A DNA stretch of 44,108 bases, taken from Lingula anatina. Taxonomy: Eukaryota; Brachiopoda; Lingulata; Lingulida; Lingulidae. The translations under genes and the position numbers were made by a program. Shown here piece after piece: positions 9,150 to 20,408 of this stretch (position 1 is its first letter; every line of letters begins with the position of its first letter). The notes under the pieces were generated by a model. It saw nothing but the letters and a program-made list of their open reading frames with translations. It made no database searches and had not been told where the DNA came from. The DNA is taken from NCBI RefSeq assembly GCF_001039355.2, contig NW_019775563.1, forward strand, positions 8,970 through 53,077, written 5' to 3'.

Positions 9150-11487
9150 TTAAAATCTTGGCACGGCGCAGACGTGAAAATCGGGACAGACGTAAAGTGA
9201 GCCTGTTTTGCCGACGCATTCTGGTAAAGCTTCGCCATCTGATGACCGAAACGAGAACGCCTGCAACAAGGCCGTTAGCACAAGGAATATTTCTTGTCTG
9301 GCCAGCACTTCGCCTGGACAAGAGCGCTTTCCTGGTAAAAAAAAAAAAAAAAGATTAGATAAATCGAAATGGAGCTCTGGTAGACGAAAAATATCGTTCT
9401 TGAAGATTGTAGAACCGAACTACCGGGAAAAGAAAAACGCTTTGTATGCGTTTCTTTTAGCACCCTGGGGTGGGGTGAGGGTGGCATAATTAAGTATACT
9501 ACAAATATTCTCAAAGATTTTTGTTTTGGTCGTTGAAGGTAGTATTAAACTTTATTCAATATTATTCAACCATTGTACATGTACATATATTATAAAAAGG
9601 AGATTGTTTTGTCTTATGTGGTTTAAAAAAAAGATGAAATAAAATTAAATAATACTGGGGAAAATAAAAAAAAGAAGAGTTGAGAGTAATATGTAAAATA
9701 AGTTTTAAAATTAATAACAGATGCTGCGGTTAGATAAAGGCTTTTTTAAAATCATTTAGTTCCTTTACAAGTTAAAAGTTCATTAGCACGGTGTGTAGTA
9801 AAAACAAAAGATAAAAGCGTTGACTTTTTAAGCTGGTAATGAAAATTTATCAATTACAAAAGATAGGTAACCATGACTAAAAATTAGAAAAGAATATTTT
9901 AAAATCAGCATTAAAAAACCACGCCATCTTACCCACAGAAAACGGAATCCAGGCTACGTTTTTCTTGACGTTCCCAAACTCGTCCAAAAACCTCGATGGG
10001 TCGAACTGCTGAGGATTCGGCCATTTCTCCTCGTCCATCATAATGGACCACTGGTTGGCTAAGACGGTAGTTCCTTCGGGAATGGTGTATCCCCGAAAAT
10101 TTACCGTCCTCAGTGCCTTGTGCGGAACCGAAATCGGGGCAATGAAATTCAGGCGCTGCACCTCCATCAAAGCGGCGGTCGTATAGGGAAGACGTTGTTT
10201 ATCAGCAAGCGTTGGACGCCTGAATTTCCCTACTTCTCGATCCAATTCGTCTTGTATTCTCTTGCAGACGGCGGGGTGGTGGAGAAGGAAGAGCATTCCC
10301 CAGGAAAGAGTCAGAGATACGGTATCCGAGCCGGTGAAATACAGCGTGAGCAGGCTTGGTAGAAGATCGGCTTCTGTGAAAAGATTCTGGCCGCCATTCT
10401 CCTTCTCAGTAATCTAAAACCAGTAATGGTTTTTATCTATGACAAACGCTAAAAATTAATACAGCTCGATAGCAAACAAATACACCAACAACTTTATGAC
10501 GGAAAAAAAATTATAAGGCTTTGTATTTTTTAATTACATTTGAATAAGAATTACATCCAAGAGATATCAAGATACCAGAGGTACAGTATCCATTCCAGGA
10601 AAGGTGAAAGAAATTAAATCCGCAGATATGTTTACTGAAAGATATTAACCTACCTTATGAACGAACGCATCTATAAGGCCTCTAGTTCTATCTTTCCTGT
10701 AAGTAGTCTTGTGTTCGACCAACATTTCGTTGAGGATCTCTGAAAACTCCCTCCATGCGACTTTTCTTTCGTCAACTGAGGGAATAAAGGATAAAAAAGG
10801 TAGAAATTGCCTGATGCTTAGCTGGCCGCTCAATAACATCGCTTTTTGGAAAAGTTGTCGCAAATATCTAAATCTGGTATTAAGACTAGACAGTAAAGAC
10901 TCAGTTTTCTTTGCGTTTTATGATATGAATAAACGAAAATTATATCATTTATACCAAGGTAAATGGTATTTTCAAATAGTAATTTTCAATACGGTCATAT
11001 TATTGTTAGAGGGACATATGCATTCTAACTGTCTATAGGGGAGACCTGGCATGCTGTATGATGTACAGACATAAAAAATAAATAAATAAATTAATAAATA
11101 AATAAATAGTGAAAGACTTGCTTTACCTCTATCATTCATGAAATCAAAAGTTGGAACATGGGGCCTTCCAGAAAAAATCGCCGATTTCCTGGAAAAAGCG
11201 TCCCTGACTGCTTCGTAGCCTTGCAGCAAAATGACGGTTTCAGGACCCATTCGGACGCTGAACACCTTGCCGTACTTCTTCGCCCATTCCATCATGGTGA
11301 TCTCTGGATGTTCACCGAGGAACGGCAACACTCCGACAAAAGGCAAACCCCATGGACCAGACGGGAAATTCTGACCATACTTGCCTTCTCTTAGGAACAG
11401 GTGAAAAATGAACGCTGTTCCCAAGATAATACATAAAGCTGTGGGAGATGTTAAGATCTCCCGTAGAATCCATTCGATCATTGCCAT
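9150..11487 (-). pseudogene. P450 unit B: CYP2-clan cytochrome P450 with truncated exon 2 (type 1)
   Basis: E1 11487-11127, E3 10413-9933 and E4 9331-9150 are full length and open, with normal splice sites. E2 is only its 3' part, 10654 to about 10852. At ctttttggaa the exon runs straight into the 3' part of intron 1 (agttgtcgcaaatatc...). This removes about 256 bp of exon, the E2 acceptor and about 70 bp of intron; the junction lies in a short shared run of A. The lost part encodes the C-helix through the F-helix region, including the heme-propionate-binding segment. Skipping E2 would join E1 (phase 1) to E3 (phase 0) out of frame. E3 carries KFRRPTLADKQRLPYTT and APISVPH, as in unit A. Unit B is therefore probably dead; a local assembly collapse is the alternative. 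Confidence 0.87.
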
Positions 11488-12475
11488 GTCACTGAGAAAG
11501 TGTCATCCGACCCTGGGAAGTAGTTAATCCCTCTTTCGACTGCTATCTAGCGATAAGCTAACCTCTTCTTCGTCAGGGTAGCAGGTCAAGAGGTCTGGCG
11601 TGATGTTAGTTTATCTTCGCTGTTTACCGAATTAAACCATTCATTAAGAATCGGAAAATATCAACTGAAAGCCGTAAACTTAGAGACTTGACATTTTTTA
11701 AATTTTGGAATATTTCAGTTTCAAAGGTATGCCTAGGTTAAAATGCATTCTTAAAAAAAAAAAAAAAAGATCTCATTTCTGCCTGGAGAAGTGTGTAGTC
11801 AGGTGTGTCGCTACCAATTAACTGACTAATATGTCTGTTGCACTGCTGCATTGTGTAATATACAGTAGTGCTCCTTCGGGCTGGTCAAAGCTTGGCTTTG
11901 TTGAAGCATGGTTCTGTCAAAAAAGTAACCACATGTCGGCAACTACTGCATAGAACCTATATCAACAAGATCGATGCAAGAACACTTTGAAATGCCTGGG
12001 TGCGGGCCTGATAGTCAACAATTTCTTTTTCCTTCTTTCAATTTATTCACTAATTAGTTGGATATAGAAAACACGTCGCATTTTTATAATCTACATCTCT
12101 CACAAGTTTCAAAATGGTATTTTATTAACAAGATCAACAAGAAGCATACAAGCATATAATGAAGAGGACATTGAACATTTTATCAGAAGACTGAATCTCT
12201 AATAACCAAAATAAAAAAAGCATACTTTAAGCCGAAGATGGATTTAAACAATCTGCCTCGACTGGTTAAGGGGTTGCGGTGAGAAGTAAAAAAAATATAT
12301 AAAGTGGGCCAATTTAGTTGCTTCAAGGAGTTTCAACAGACCTAAGTTGCTTCTACACGTGCTTCTGATGTTAGTAATAAGGACATTCATGAAGCCAAAT
12401 ATAACAACAAAATGAAGTTGGTTCTGCTTGCAAGGTTAGTCACGAGGCATTCCATCGGCTGTTTGGGCAGTTCCA
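11488..12475 (-). promoter_or_regulatory. Type 1 upstream block of unit B (no gene seen)
   Basis: Near-copy of 8162-9149, with the DR2/XRE-like composite at 11583-11602. An A-rich run (11752-11768) differs in length from the other copies. No coding potential recognised. Confidence 0.5.
11583..11602 (+). promoter_or_regulatory. DR2/XRE-like composite, unit B
   Basis: Identical to the unit A site (8257-8276), about 100-115 bp before the unit B ATG. Confidence 0.33.
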
Positions 12476-15127
12476 TTAAAATCTTGGCACGGCGCAGACG
12501 TGAAAATCGGGACAGACGTAAAGTGAGCCTGTTTTGCCGACGCATTCTGGTAAAACTTCGCTATCTGATGACCGAAACGAGAACGCCTGCAACAAGGCCG
12601 TTAGCACAAGGAATATTTCTTGTCTGGCCAGCACTTCGCCGGGACAAGAGCGCTTTCCTGGTGGAAAAAAAACGATTAGATAAATCGAAATGGAGCTCTG
12701 GTAGACGAAAAATATCGTTCTTGAAGATTGTAGAACCGAACTACCGGGAAAAGAAAAACGCTTTGCATGCGTTTCTTTTAGCACCCTGGGGTGGGGTGAG
12801 GGTGGCATAATTAAGTATACTACAAATATTCTCAAAGATTTTTGTTTTGGTCGTTGAAGGTAGTATTAAACTTTATTCAATATTATTCAACCATTGTACA
12901 TATGTTATAAAAAGGAGATTGTTTTGCCTTATGTGTTTTAAAAAAAAGATGAAATAAAATTAAATAATACTGGGGAAAATAAAAAAAGAAAAGTTGAGAA
13001 TAATATGTAAAATAAGTTTTAATATTAATAACAGATGCTGCGGTTAGATAAAGGCTTTTTTAAAATCATTTAGTTCCTTTAAAAGTTAAAAGTTCATTAG
13101 CACGGTGTGTAGTAAAAACAAAAGATAAAAGCGGTGACTTTTTAAGCTGGTAATGAAAATTTATCAATTACAAAAGATAGGTAACCATGAATAAAAAATT
13201 AGAAAAGAATATTTTAAAATCAGCATTAAAAAACCACGCCATCTTACCCACAGAAAACGGAATCCAGGCTACGTTTTTCTTGACGTTCCCAAACTCGTCC
13301 AAAAACCTCGATGGGTCGAACTGCTGAGGATTCGGCCATTTCTCCTCGTCCATCATAATTGACCACTGGTTGGCAAAGACGGTCGTTCCTTCGGGGATGG
13401 TGTATCCCCGAAAATTGACCGTCCTCAGTGCTTTGTGCGGGCCCGAAATCGGGGCAATGAAATTAAGGCGTTGTACCTCCATCAAAGCGGCGTTGGTGTA
13501 TGGAAGATTTTGTCTATCAACAAGCGTTGGACGCCGGGATTTCCCTACTTCTCGATCCAATTCGTCTTGTATTCTCTTGCAGACGGCGGGGTGGTGAAGA
13601 AGGAAGAGCATTCCCCAGGAAAGAGTCAGAGATACGGTATCCGAGCCGGTGAAATACAGCGTGAGCAGGCTTGGTAGAAGATCGGCCTCTGTGAAAAGAT
13701 TCTGGCCGCCATTCTCGTTTTCATTTATCTACAACCAATAATAATATTCATCAGTCTCAAGAGATATATTCAGAAAGGAGACATATTTAATAAAGCAAGA
13801 TTGCCAGAGAAAACGATAAACGAGCAGCTTTATTGTTGAGCAAGAGCGCATTTCTGAAATCAAATTCATGACAGGGAGTACGATAGCAGAGGTGCAACTA
13901 CAAGAAAAGTTGTATGGAAAGTTCCCTACGCAATGCAAATCGAATGGATATATGAAGTTTTTTCTTTTTTCTTTTTTTTTTAATCTACCTTGTGAATGAA
14001 CGCATCAATAAGGCCCCTAGTTGTCCCCTCTCTGTTAGTGGCTCTGTGCTCAACCAACATGTCATTGAGGATGTCCGAAAACTCCCCCCATGCGCGTTTT
14101 CTTTCATCAACTGAGGGGATGAAAGTTAAAAAAGGTAGAAATTGCCTGATGCTTAGCTGGCCGCTCAATAACATTGCTTTTTGGAAGACTTGCAGGAGAC
14201 GTTTAAAAACTGGATCGTCGTATTCTTGGCGACTTCCAAACAGTACGGTGGTTATGACGTTAGAGGTGGTTGCCTTCATCGGGAAGTTGAACTGGAACGG
14301 CTTACCGTGTTGTTCTCGAATGTACCGCAAGAGGGCGTCCACCTCGCCATTTACGTGTTTCTCATTGTTGGCATGGGCGATGTATTGCATTGTGAAATTT
14401 TTTTGTGCCGTGAAGGCAGGTCCGTATTCCAGAACTAAAAGACCTAAAAACGGAGGAAATATGTTTTTATTCTATAAATGAATATGAATATTTTTAAGCT
14501 ATTGAAATAGTTGTCGCAAATATCTAAATCTGGTTCTCAGACAAAACAGCAATGACTCGTTTTTTCGTGTTTTATGATATGAATAAACGAAAATCATCAT
14601 TTATAGCAAGATAAATAGTATTTTCAAACAGTAATTTACAATAAGGTCATATAACTGGTAGAGGCCATGCATTCTAACTGTCTATAGGGGAGACCTGGCA
14701 TGCTGCATGATGTACAGATAAATAAATAAATAAATAAATAAATAAAAAGTGAAAGACTTGTTTTACCTCTATCATTCATGAAATCAAAAGTTGGAACATG
14801 GGGCCTTCCTGAAAAAATCGACGATTTCCTGGAAAAGGCGTCCCTGACCGCTTCGTAGCCTTGCAGCAAAATGACGGTTTCAGGACCCATTCGGACGCTG
14901 AACACCTTGCCGTACTTCTTCGCCCATTCCATCATGGTTATTTCGGGATGTTCGCCGAGAAACGGCAACACACCGACAAAAGGCAGTCCCCATGGACCAG
15001 ACGGGAAATTCTGACCATACTTGGCCTCTTTGAGAAATACTTGAAAAAGGATCGTAGCTACCACGATAATAAATAAAGTTGTGGGAGATGTTAAGATCTC
15101 CCGTAAAACCCATTCTATCGCCGCCAT
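12476..15127 (-). CDS. P450 unit C: intact CYP2-clan cytochrome P450, 492 aa (type 2)
   Basis: Exons, in sense order: E1 15127-14767 (361 bp), E2 14443-13989 (455), E3 13728-13248 (481), E4 12657-12476 (182). All are open with GT-AG borders and joining phases 1, 0, 1, giving 492 residues and TAA. A membrane anchor follows [15 protein letters not shown], then [12 protein letters not shown]-helix FTAQKNF (usual W replaced by F), I-helix FTGSDTVS, K-helix MEVQR, DPSRF and [11 protein letters not shown] with the Cys ligand. The role is ER NADPH-cytochrome-P450-reductase-dependent oxidation of an unknown small lipophilic substrate. The overall pattern is CYP2 clan (CYP2U/2J-like by recall); the subfamily cannot be assigned. 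E3 has [11 protein letters not shown] and APISGPH. The ATG is the homologous start of every type 2 unit. Unit E is its duplicate. Confidence 0.92.
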
Positions 15128-15378
15128 ATTACAGACGAAATGCTGTGAGATCAGAGGCGTTATCTATACTCACATATCTAGTCTAATTTTTTTTTCTGTT
15201 TAACACTGCCTGCAGTTGTCGCTCGATAACCATATAATACATAAATGCATTTTTTGAACCTCCAGAGTTTTTGTTTCTATAAACGCAGCGTTCCTTATGG
15301 CATGTTACAACAGGGCTTTTTTTTCTTCTGAAAAACAATCGCAAATTCGAAATAGAGAAAGTCCGTAAATCAACTAAT

Positions 15379-15666
15379 TCAGTTTAATGAGAAAACATTC
15401 ACCTGGATCTTGCTCGTTATCAGCATGTCGTTGAAATAACCATGTTGATTTTGTTGGTTTTTATAGGGGTAAAGAATCGTAGACACCGTGCAGGCAGAAA
15501 CATATTGAAAGTGGCTAGTCTCTACTAGAGGTACAATGCTTTGCGTATTAGTAGTCCTTAAGAATGACATAATTAGTGCCACAAACCATACCTTGGAATA
15601 TTGAAAAGAACAAGCAAAAACCGTCAAAGTTGTTGAGGTCGGGGGCCCTTTCGTACCATGGCCCAT
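15379..15666 (-). other. Conserved ORF-like block upstream of type 2 units
   Basis: An open frame on the - strand, about 250-540 bp before the unit C ATG, is repeated upstream of E (23333-23692) and, with a small frame-changing deletion, of F (28873-29085). It contains SIVPLVETSHFQYVSACTVS in all three, with E/D as the only difference there, and ends near a gatccag|gtgaat donor-like site. It could be an untranslated upstream exon, a regulatory block or a chance ORF in duplicated DNA. The few differences between C and E include amino acid changes, so coding is not supported. Confidence 0.3.
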
Positions 15667-15716
15667 AGGAACCGCGTACTCTTTTTTTTTACTCCTACTG
15701 TTACTGTCCTAACTTC

Positions 15717-15729
15717 TGACCTCTGACCT
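15717..15729 (-). promoter_or_regulatory. DR1 nuclear-receptor-like element, unit C
   Basis: tgacct-c-tgacct on +, i.e. aggtca-g-aggtca in the sense orientation: a perfect direct repeat with spacer one, about 590 bp before the unit C ATG. This is the HNF4/PPAR-RXR type of site. Matching copies are at 23653-23665 (E) and 29214-29226 (F). Confidence 0.4.
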
Positions 15730-15774
15730 ATCCATGTAACAACCTAACCAAGTCATTAATTCGTTGCGCCAACA

Positions 15775-15892
15775 TCAAGTTTTGGGTTGTTTATTCCTGT
15801 ATTGGCGTATCTAACGCGTGCGTTTGTTGTGATCTGAGACGCAATCGGCTGCGCCATCGCCAAGGTTAATTTTTTATCTGAAATATCTGGCT

Positions 15893-15937
<45 letters not shown>

Positions 15938-15970
15938 TTTTCTTGTATAATGCATTTCAGTTTCATTCAT
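15775..15970. repeat. Interspersed repeat with (AAT)n tract
   Basis: A block with ttgttgtgatctgagac and caatcggctgcgccatc leads into (AAT)n (15896-15936) and a short tail. Related copies are at about 23708-23890 and, outside the P450 array, at about 33685-33860. The latter shows that it is an interspersed element and not only part of the array duplication. It may be SINE-like; no promoter boxes were identified. Confidence 0.6.
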
Positions 15971-16004
15971 TTCAGTGCGATTTAGGCCTACGCTAACGTA
16001 CGGC

Positions 16005-16143
16005 GTACCCTCTACCAGGGCCATAGATTAATTTTTTACTAGATATTAACAGATATGTCTCTGGTTAAATAGATGGCTAATCTCTGGACTGCCTCAGCAA
16101 AAAATGTTCACAGAATAATAACTGCGGCCCTGGTAGAGGGTAC
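16005..16143. mobile_element. Small MITE with 18-bp perfect terminal inverted repeats
   Basis: Starts gtaccctctaccagggcc and ends with the exact complement; 139 bp, non-coding. The copy upstream of unit E (about 23928-24060) has lost 13 bp from its left end. Confidence 0.75.
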
Positions 16144-16706
16144 TTTCGGCGCCGGATGCCAGGATTCTGGCCCATAAAGCAAAGTAAAAAGGGCCAAAAT
16201 AACAACCTCCTGGTTTTATCTGTAGTATATTTGTATTTTGATGGGTAACTTCTAAGAGTGATTTCTCCTTACACGTTTTTACACTTTTTTTCAACTCAAA
16301 GGAGCTTTCACCTGTTCTGTTCGAAACTTGATCAAAATTCCGTGATCAGTCAGTGATCAGTGTATGATGTCCTCAAACAACAGAAGAGGCCATGCTTTTT
16401 TAAATACGTTATTAAGGCACAGTGATGGAAAAATGCTTATGTTATCTGGGAGGGAGAATGGGTGTTTCGCTGATTTTGATATTAATGTGTCCCGATATGT
16501 AATGTCTGTTGAAAAAATGGGCCAAAAGAATGAAATAAATGAAAAATTACAAAGGGAATTTAAATCAATTTAGTTGCTTCTACATATACTTCGGATAATA
16601 ATAATAAGGACACGTATTAAGCAAAAAAAAAAAACATACAAAATGAACTTGGTTCAGCTTGCAAGGTTAGTCACAAGACATTCTATAGGCAGCACAGGCT
16701 GTTCCA

Positions 16707-19411
16707 TTAAAATCTTGGTACGGCACAGACGTTAAAATCTGGACAGACGTAAAGTGAGCCTGTCTTGCCAACGCATTCCGGTAAAGCTTCGCCATCTGGT
16801 GACCGAAATGAAAACGCCTGCAACAAGGCCGTTAGCATAAGGAATATTTCTTGTCTGGCCAGCACTTCGCCTGGACAAGAGCGCTTTCCTGGTGGATAAA
16901 AAAAAAAATAATAATAATAATTAGATAAATCGAAATGGAGGTCTGGATTAGACACACAAAAAATATTGTTCTTGAAGACTTTGCGATAGAACCGAATTAC
17001 CGAGAAAAGAAATCGCTAAATCTATGCGTTTCTTTTCCCCTGGGGTGAGGTGAGGGTGGCATAAGTGAGCGCACTACAAATGTTCTCAAAGATTTTTGTT
17101 TCGGTCGTTTAAGGTTGTATTAAACTTTATTCAACCATTGTACATATAAAACGGAGATTGCTTTGCCTTATGTGGTTTTAAAAAGATGAAATAAAATTAA
17201 ATAAGACCGGGAAAAGTAAAAAAGAAAAGTTGAGATGAATATGTAAAATTGGTGTTAATATTAAAAACAGATGCTGCGATTAGATAAAGGCTTTTTAAAA
17301 ATTCATTTATTTCCTCTAAAAGTTAAAAGTTTACATTTGCTTGTAAGAAAATTAAGAAGTTCATTAGCTGGTTAAGTAGTAAAAAAAGATAAAAGCAGTG
17401 AGCTTTTAAACTGGTAATGAAAATTTATCAATTACAAAAGACAGGTAACCATGACTAAAAAAATTAGAAAAGAATATTTTAAAATCAGCATTAAAAAACG
17501 ACGCCATCTTACCCACAGAAAACGGAATCCAGGCTACGTTTTTCTTGACGTTCCCAAACTCATCCAAAAACCTCGATGGGTCGAACTGCTGAGGATTCGG
17601 CCATTTCTCCTCGTCCATCATAATTGACCACTGGTTAGCCAAGACGGTCGTTCCTTCGGGGATAGTGTATCCCCGAAAATTTACCGTTCTCCGCACTTTG
17701 TGCGGACCCGAAATCGGGGCAATGAAATTTAGGCGTTGTACCTCCATCAAAGCGGCGGTGGTGTATGGAAGATTTTGTCTATCAACAAGCGTTGGACGCC
17801 GGGATTTCCCTACTTCTCGATCCAGTTCGTCTTGTATTCTCTTGCAGACGGCGGGGTGGTGGAGAAGGAAGAGCATTCCCCAGGAAAGAGTCAGAGATAC
17901 GGTATCCGAGCCGGTGAAATACAGCGTGAGCAGGCTTGGTAGAAGGTCGGCTTCTGTGAAAAGATTCTGGCCGCCATTCTCCTTCTCAGTGATCTAAAAC
18001 CAGTAATGGTTTTTATCTATGACAAACGTTAAAAAATTAATACAGCTCGATAGAAAACAAATACACCAACAACTTTATGACGAAAAAAAAATTATAAGGC
18101 TTTGTATTTTTTAATTACATTTGAATCAGAATTACATCCAAGAGATATCAAGATACCAGAGGTACAGTTTCCATTCCAGGAAAGGTGAAAGAAACTTTAA
18201 TTTAAAAATCCGCAGATATGTTTACTGAAAGATATTATACCTACCTTATGAACGAACGCATCTATAAGGCCTCTAGTTCTATCTTTCCTGTAAGTAGTCT
18301 TGTGTTCAACCAACATTTCGTTGAGGATGTCTGAAAACTCACCCCATGCGACTTTTCTTTCGTCAACTGAGGGAATAAAGGATAAAAAAGGTAGAAATTG
18401 CCTGATGCTTAGCTGGCCGCTCAATAACATCGCTTTTTGGAAGACTTGCAGGAGACGCTTAAAGACGGGATCGTCGTATTCTTGGCGACTTCCAAATAGG
18501 ACGGTGCCGATAACATTAGAGGTGGTCGCCTTCATCGGGAAGTTGAACTGGAAAGGCTCACCACGTTGCTCTCGAATGTACCGCAAGAGGGCGTCCACCT
18601 CGCCATTTACGTGTTTCTCATTGTTGGCATGGGCGATGTATTGCATGGTGAAATTTTTTTGTGCCGTGAAGGCAGATCCGTATTCCAGAACTAAAAGACC
18701 TAAAAACAGAAGAAATATGTTTTTATTCTATGAATGAATATGAATATTATTAAACTATTGATAAAGTTGTCGCAAATATCTAAATCTGGTATTAAGACTA
18801 GACAGTAACGACTCAGTTTTTTTTTTTTTTTTTTTTTTTTGCATTTTATGATATGAATAAACGGAAATTATATCATTTATACCAAGGTAAATGGTATTTT
18901 CAAATAGTAATTTTCAGTACGGTCATATTATTGATAGAGGGACATATGCATTCTAACTGTCTATAGGGGAGACCTGTATGATGTACACACATAAAAAATA
19001 AATAAATAAATAAGTAAATAAATAAATAAATAGTGAAAGACCTGCTTTACCTCTATCATTCATGAAATCAAAAGTTGGAACATGGGGCCTTCCTGAAAAA
19101 ATCGCCGATTTCCGGGAAAAAGCGTCCCTGACTGCTTCGTAGCCTTGCAGCAAAATGACGGTTTCAGGACCCATTCGGACGCTGAACACCTTGCCGTACT
19201 TTTTCGCCCATTCCATCATGGTGATCTGTGGATGTTCACCGAGAAAGGGCAACACTCCGACAAAAGGCAGTCCCCATGGCCCAGACGGGAAATTCTGGCC
19301 ATACTTGCCTTCTCTTAGGAACAGGTGAAAAATGAGCGCTGTTCCCAAGATAATACATAAAGCTGTGGGAGATGTTAAGATCTCCCGTAGAATCCATTCG
19401 ATCATTGCCAT
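16707..19411 (-). CDS. P450 unit D: intact CYP2-clan cytochrome P450, 492 aa (type 1)
   Basis: E1 19411-19051, E2 18699-18245, E3 17993-17513, E4 16888-16707; all open, GT-AG, phases 1, 0, 1. Start [18 protein letters not shown], anchor helix, [15 protein letters not shown] in the C-helix position, [29 protein letters not shown]. It is the only type 1 unit with a complete reading frame. It is visibly mosaic. E1, E2, intron 2 and the upstream block match A and B. Intron 3 (ttaagaagttcattagctgg, absent from B, C and E at this spot) and the E4 surroundings match unit F. E3 combines [10 protein letters not shown] with ISGPHKVRRTV, where A and B have [11 protein letters not shown]. The E1 change HPQITMM (HPEITMM elsewhere) is unique. 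The product is presumably an ER monooxygenase of unknown substrate. Confidence 0.92.
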
Positions 19412-20408
19412 GTCACTGAGAAAGTGTCATCCGACCCTGGGAAGTAGTTAATCCCTCTTTCGACTGCTATCTAGCGATAAGCTAACCTCTTCTTCGTCAG
19501 GGCAGCAGGTCAAGAGGTCTGGCGTGATGTTAGTTTATCTTCGCTGTTTACCGAATTAAACCATTCATTAAGAATCGGAAAATATCAACTGAAAGCCGTA
19601 AACTTACAGACTTGACATTTTTTAAATTTTGGAATATTTCAGTTTCAAAGGTATTCCTAGGTAAAAATGCATTCTTAAAAAAAAAAAAAAAAAAAACACA
19701 GATCTCATTTTTGATTGGAGAAGTGTGTAGTCAGGTGTGTCGCTACCAATTAACTGACTAATATGTCTGTTGCACTGCTGCATTGTGTAATATGCAGTAG
19801 TGCTCCTTCGGGCTGGTCAAAGCTTGGCTTTGTTGAAGCATGGTTCTGTCAAAAAAGTAACCACATGTCGGCAACTACTGCATAGAACCTATATCAACAA
19901 GATCGATGCAAGAACACTTTGAAATGCCTGGGTGCGGGCCTGATAGTCAACAATTTCTTTTTCCTTCTTTCAATTTATTCACTAATTAGTTGGATATAGA
20001 AAACACGTCACATTTTTTTATAATCTACATCTCTCACAACTTTCAAAATGGTATTTTATTAACAAGATTAACAAGAAGCATACAAGCATATAATGAAGAG
20101 GACATTGAACATTTTATCAGAGGACTGAATCTCTAATTACCAAAATAAAAAAGCATACTTTAAGCCGAAGATGGATTTAAACAATCTGCCTCAACTGGTT
20201 AAGGGGTTGGGGTGAGAAGTAAAAAAATATATAAAGTGGCCCAATTTAGTTGCTTCAAGGAGTTTCAACAGACTTTAGTTGCTTCTACACGTACTTCTGA
20301 TGTTAGTAATAAGGACATTCATAAAGCCAAATACAACAACAAAATGAAGTTGGTTCTGCTTTGCAAGGTTAGTCACGAGGCATTCCATCGGCTGTTTGGG
20401 CAGTTCCA
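19412..20408 (-). promoter_or_regulatory. Type 1 upstream block of unit D (no gene seen)
   Basis: Third copy of the type 1 upstream sequence (compare 8162-9149 and 11488-12475). It has the DR2/XRE-like composite at 19507-19526 and an A-rich run at about 19677-19698. No coding potential recognised. Confidence 0.5.
19507..19526 (+). promoter_or_regulatory. DR2/XRE-like composite, unit D
   Basis: Identical to the unit A and B sites, about 100-115 bp before the ATG of D, the one intact type 1 unit. Confidence 0.35.

Larger units (their letters stand above)
15128..16706 (-). promoter_or_regulatory. Type 2 upstream block of unit C
   Basis: Region between the unit C start and the unit D stop, repeated at 23078-24620 (E) and in part at 28490-29290 (F). 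In order it holds an ORF-like conserved block (15379-15666), a DR1 site (15717-15729), an interspersed (AAT)n-bearing repeat (about 15775-15970), a small MITE (16005-16143), and AT-rich sequence with no recognised gene. Confidence 0.55.

Noticed and set aside
13996-14481. 161-codon open frame antisense to unit C exon 2, and similar antisense frames in all units
   Set aside because: Shadow of the P450 exon: it recurs opposite every exon 2 and exon 3 and has no domain of its own, while the - strand frame carries all P450 motifs.
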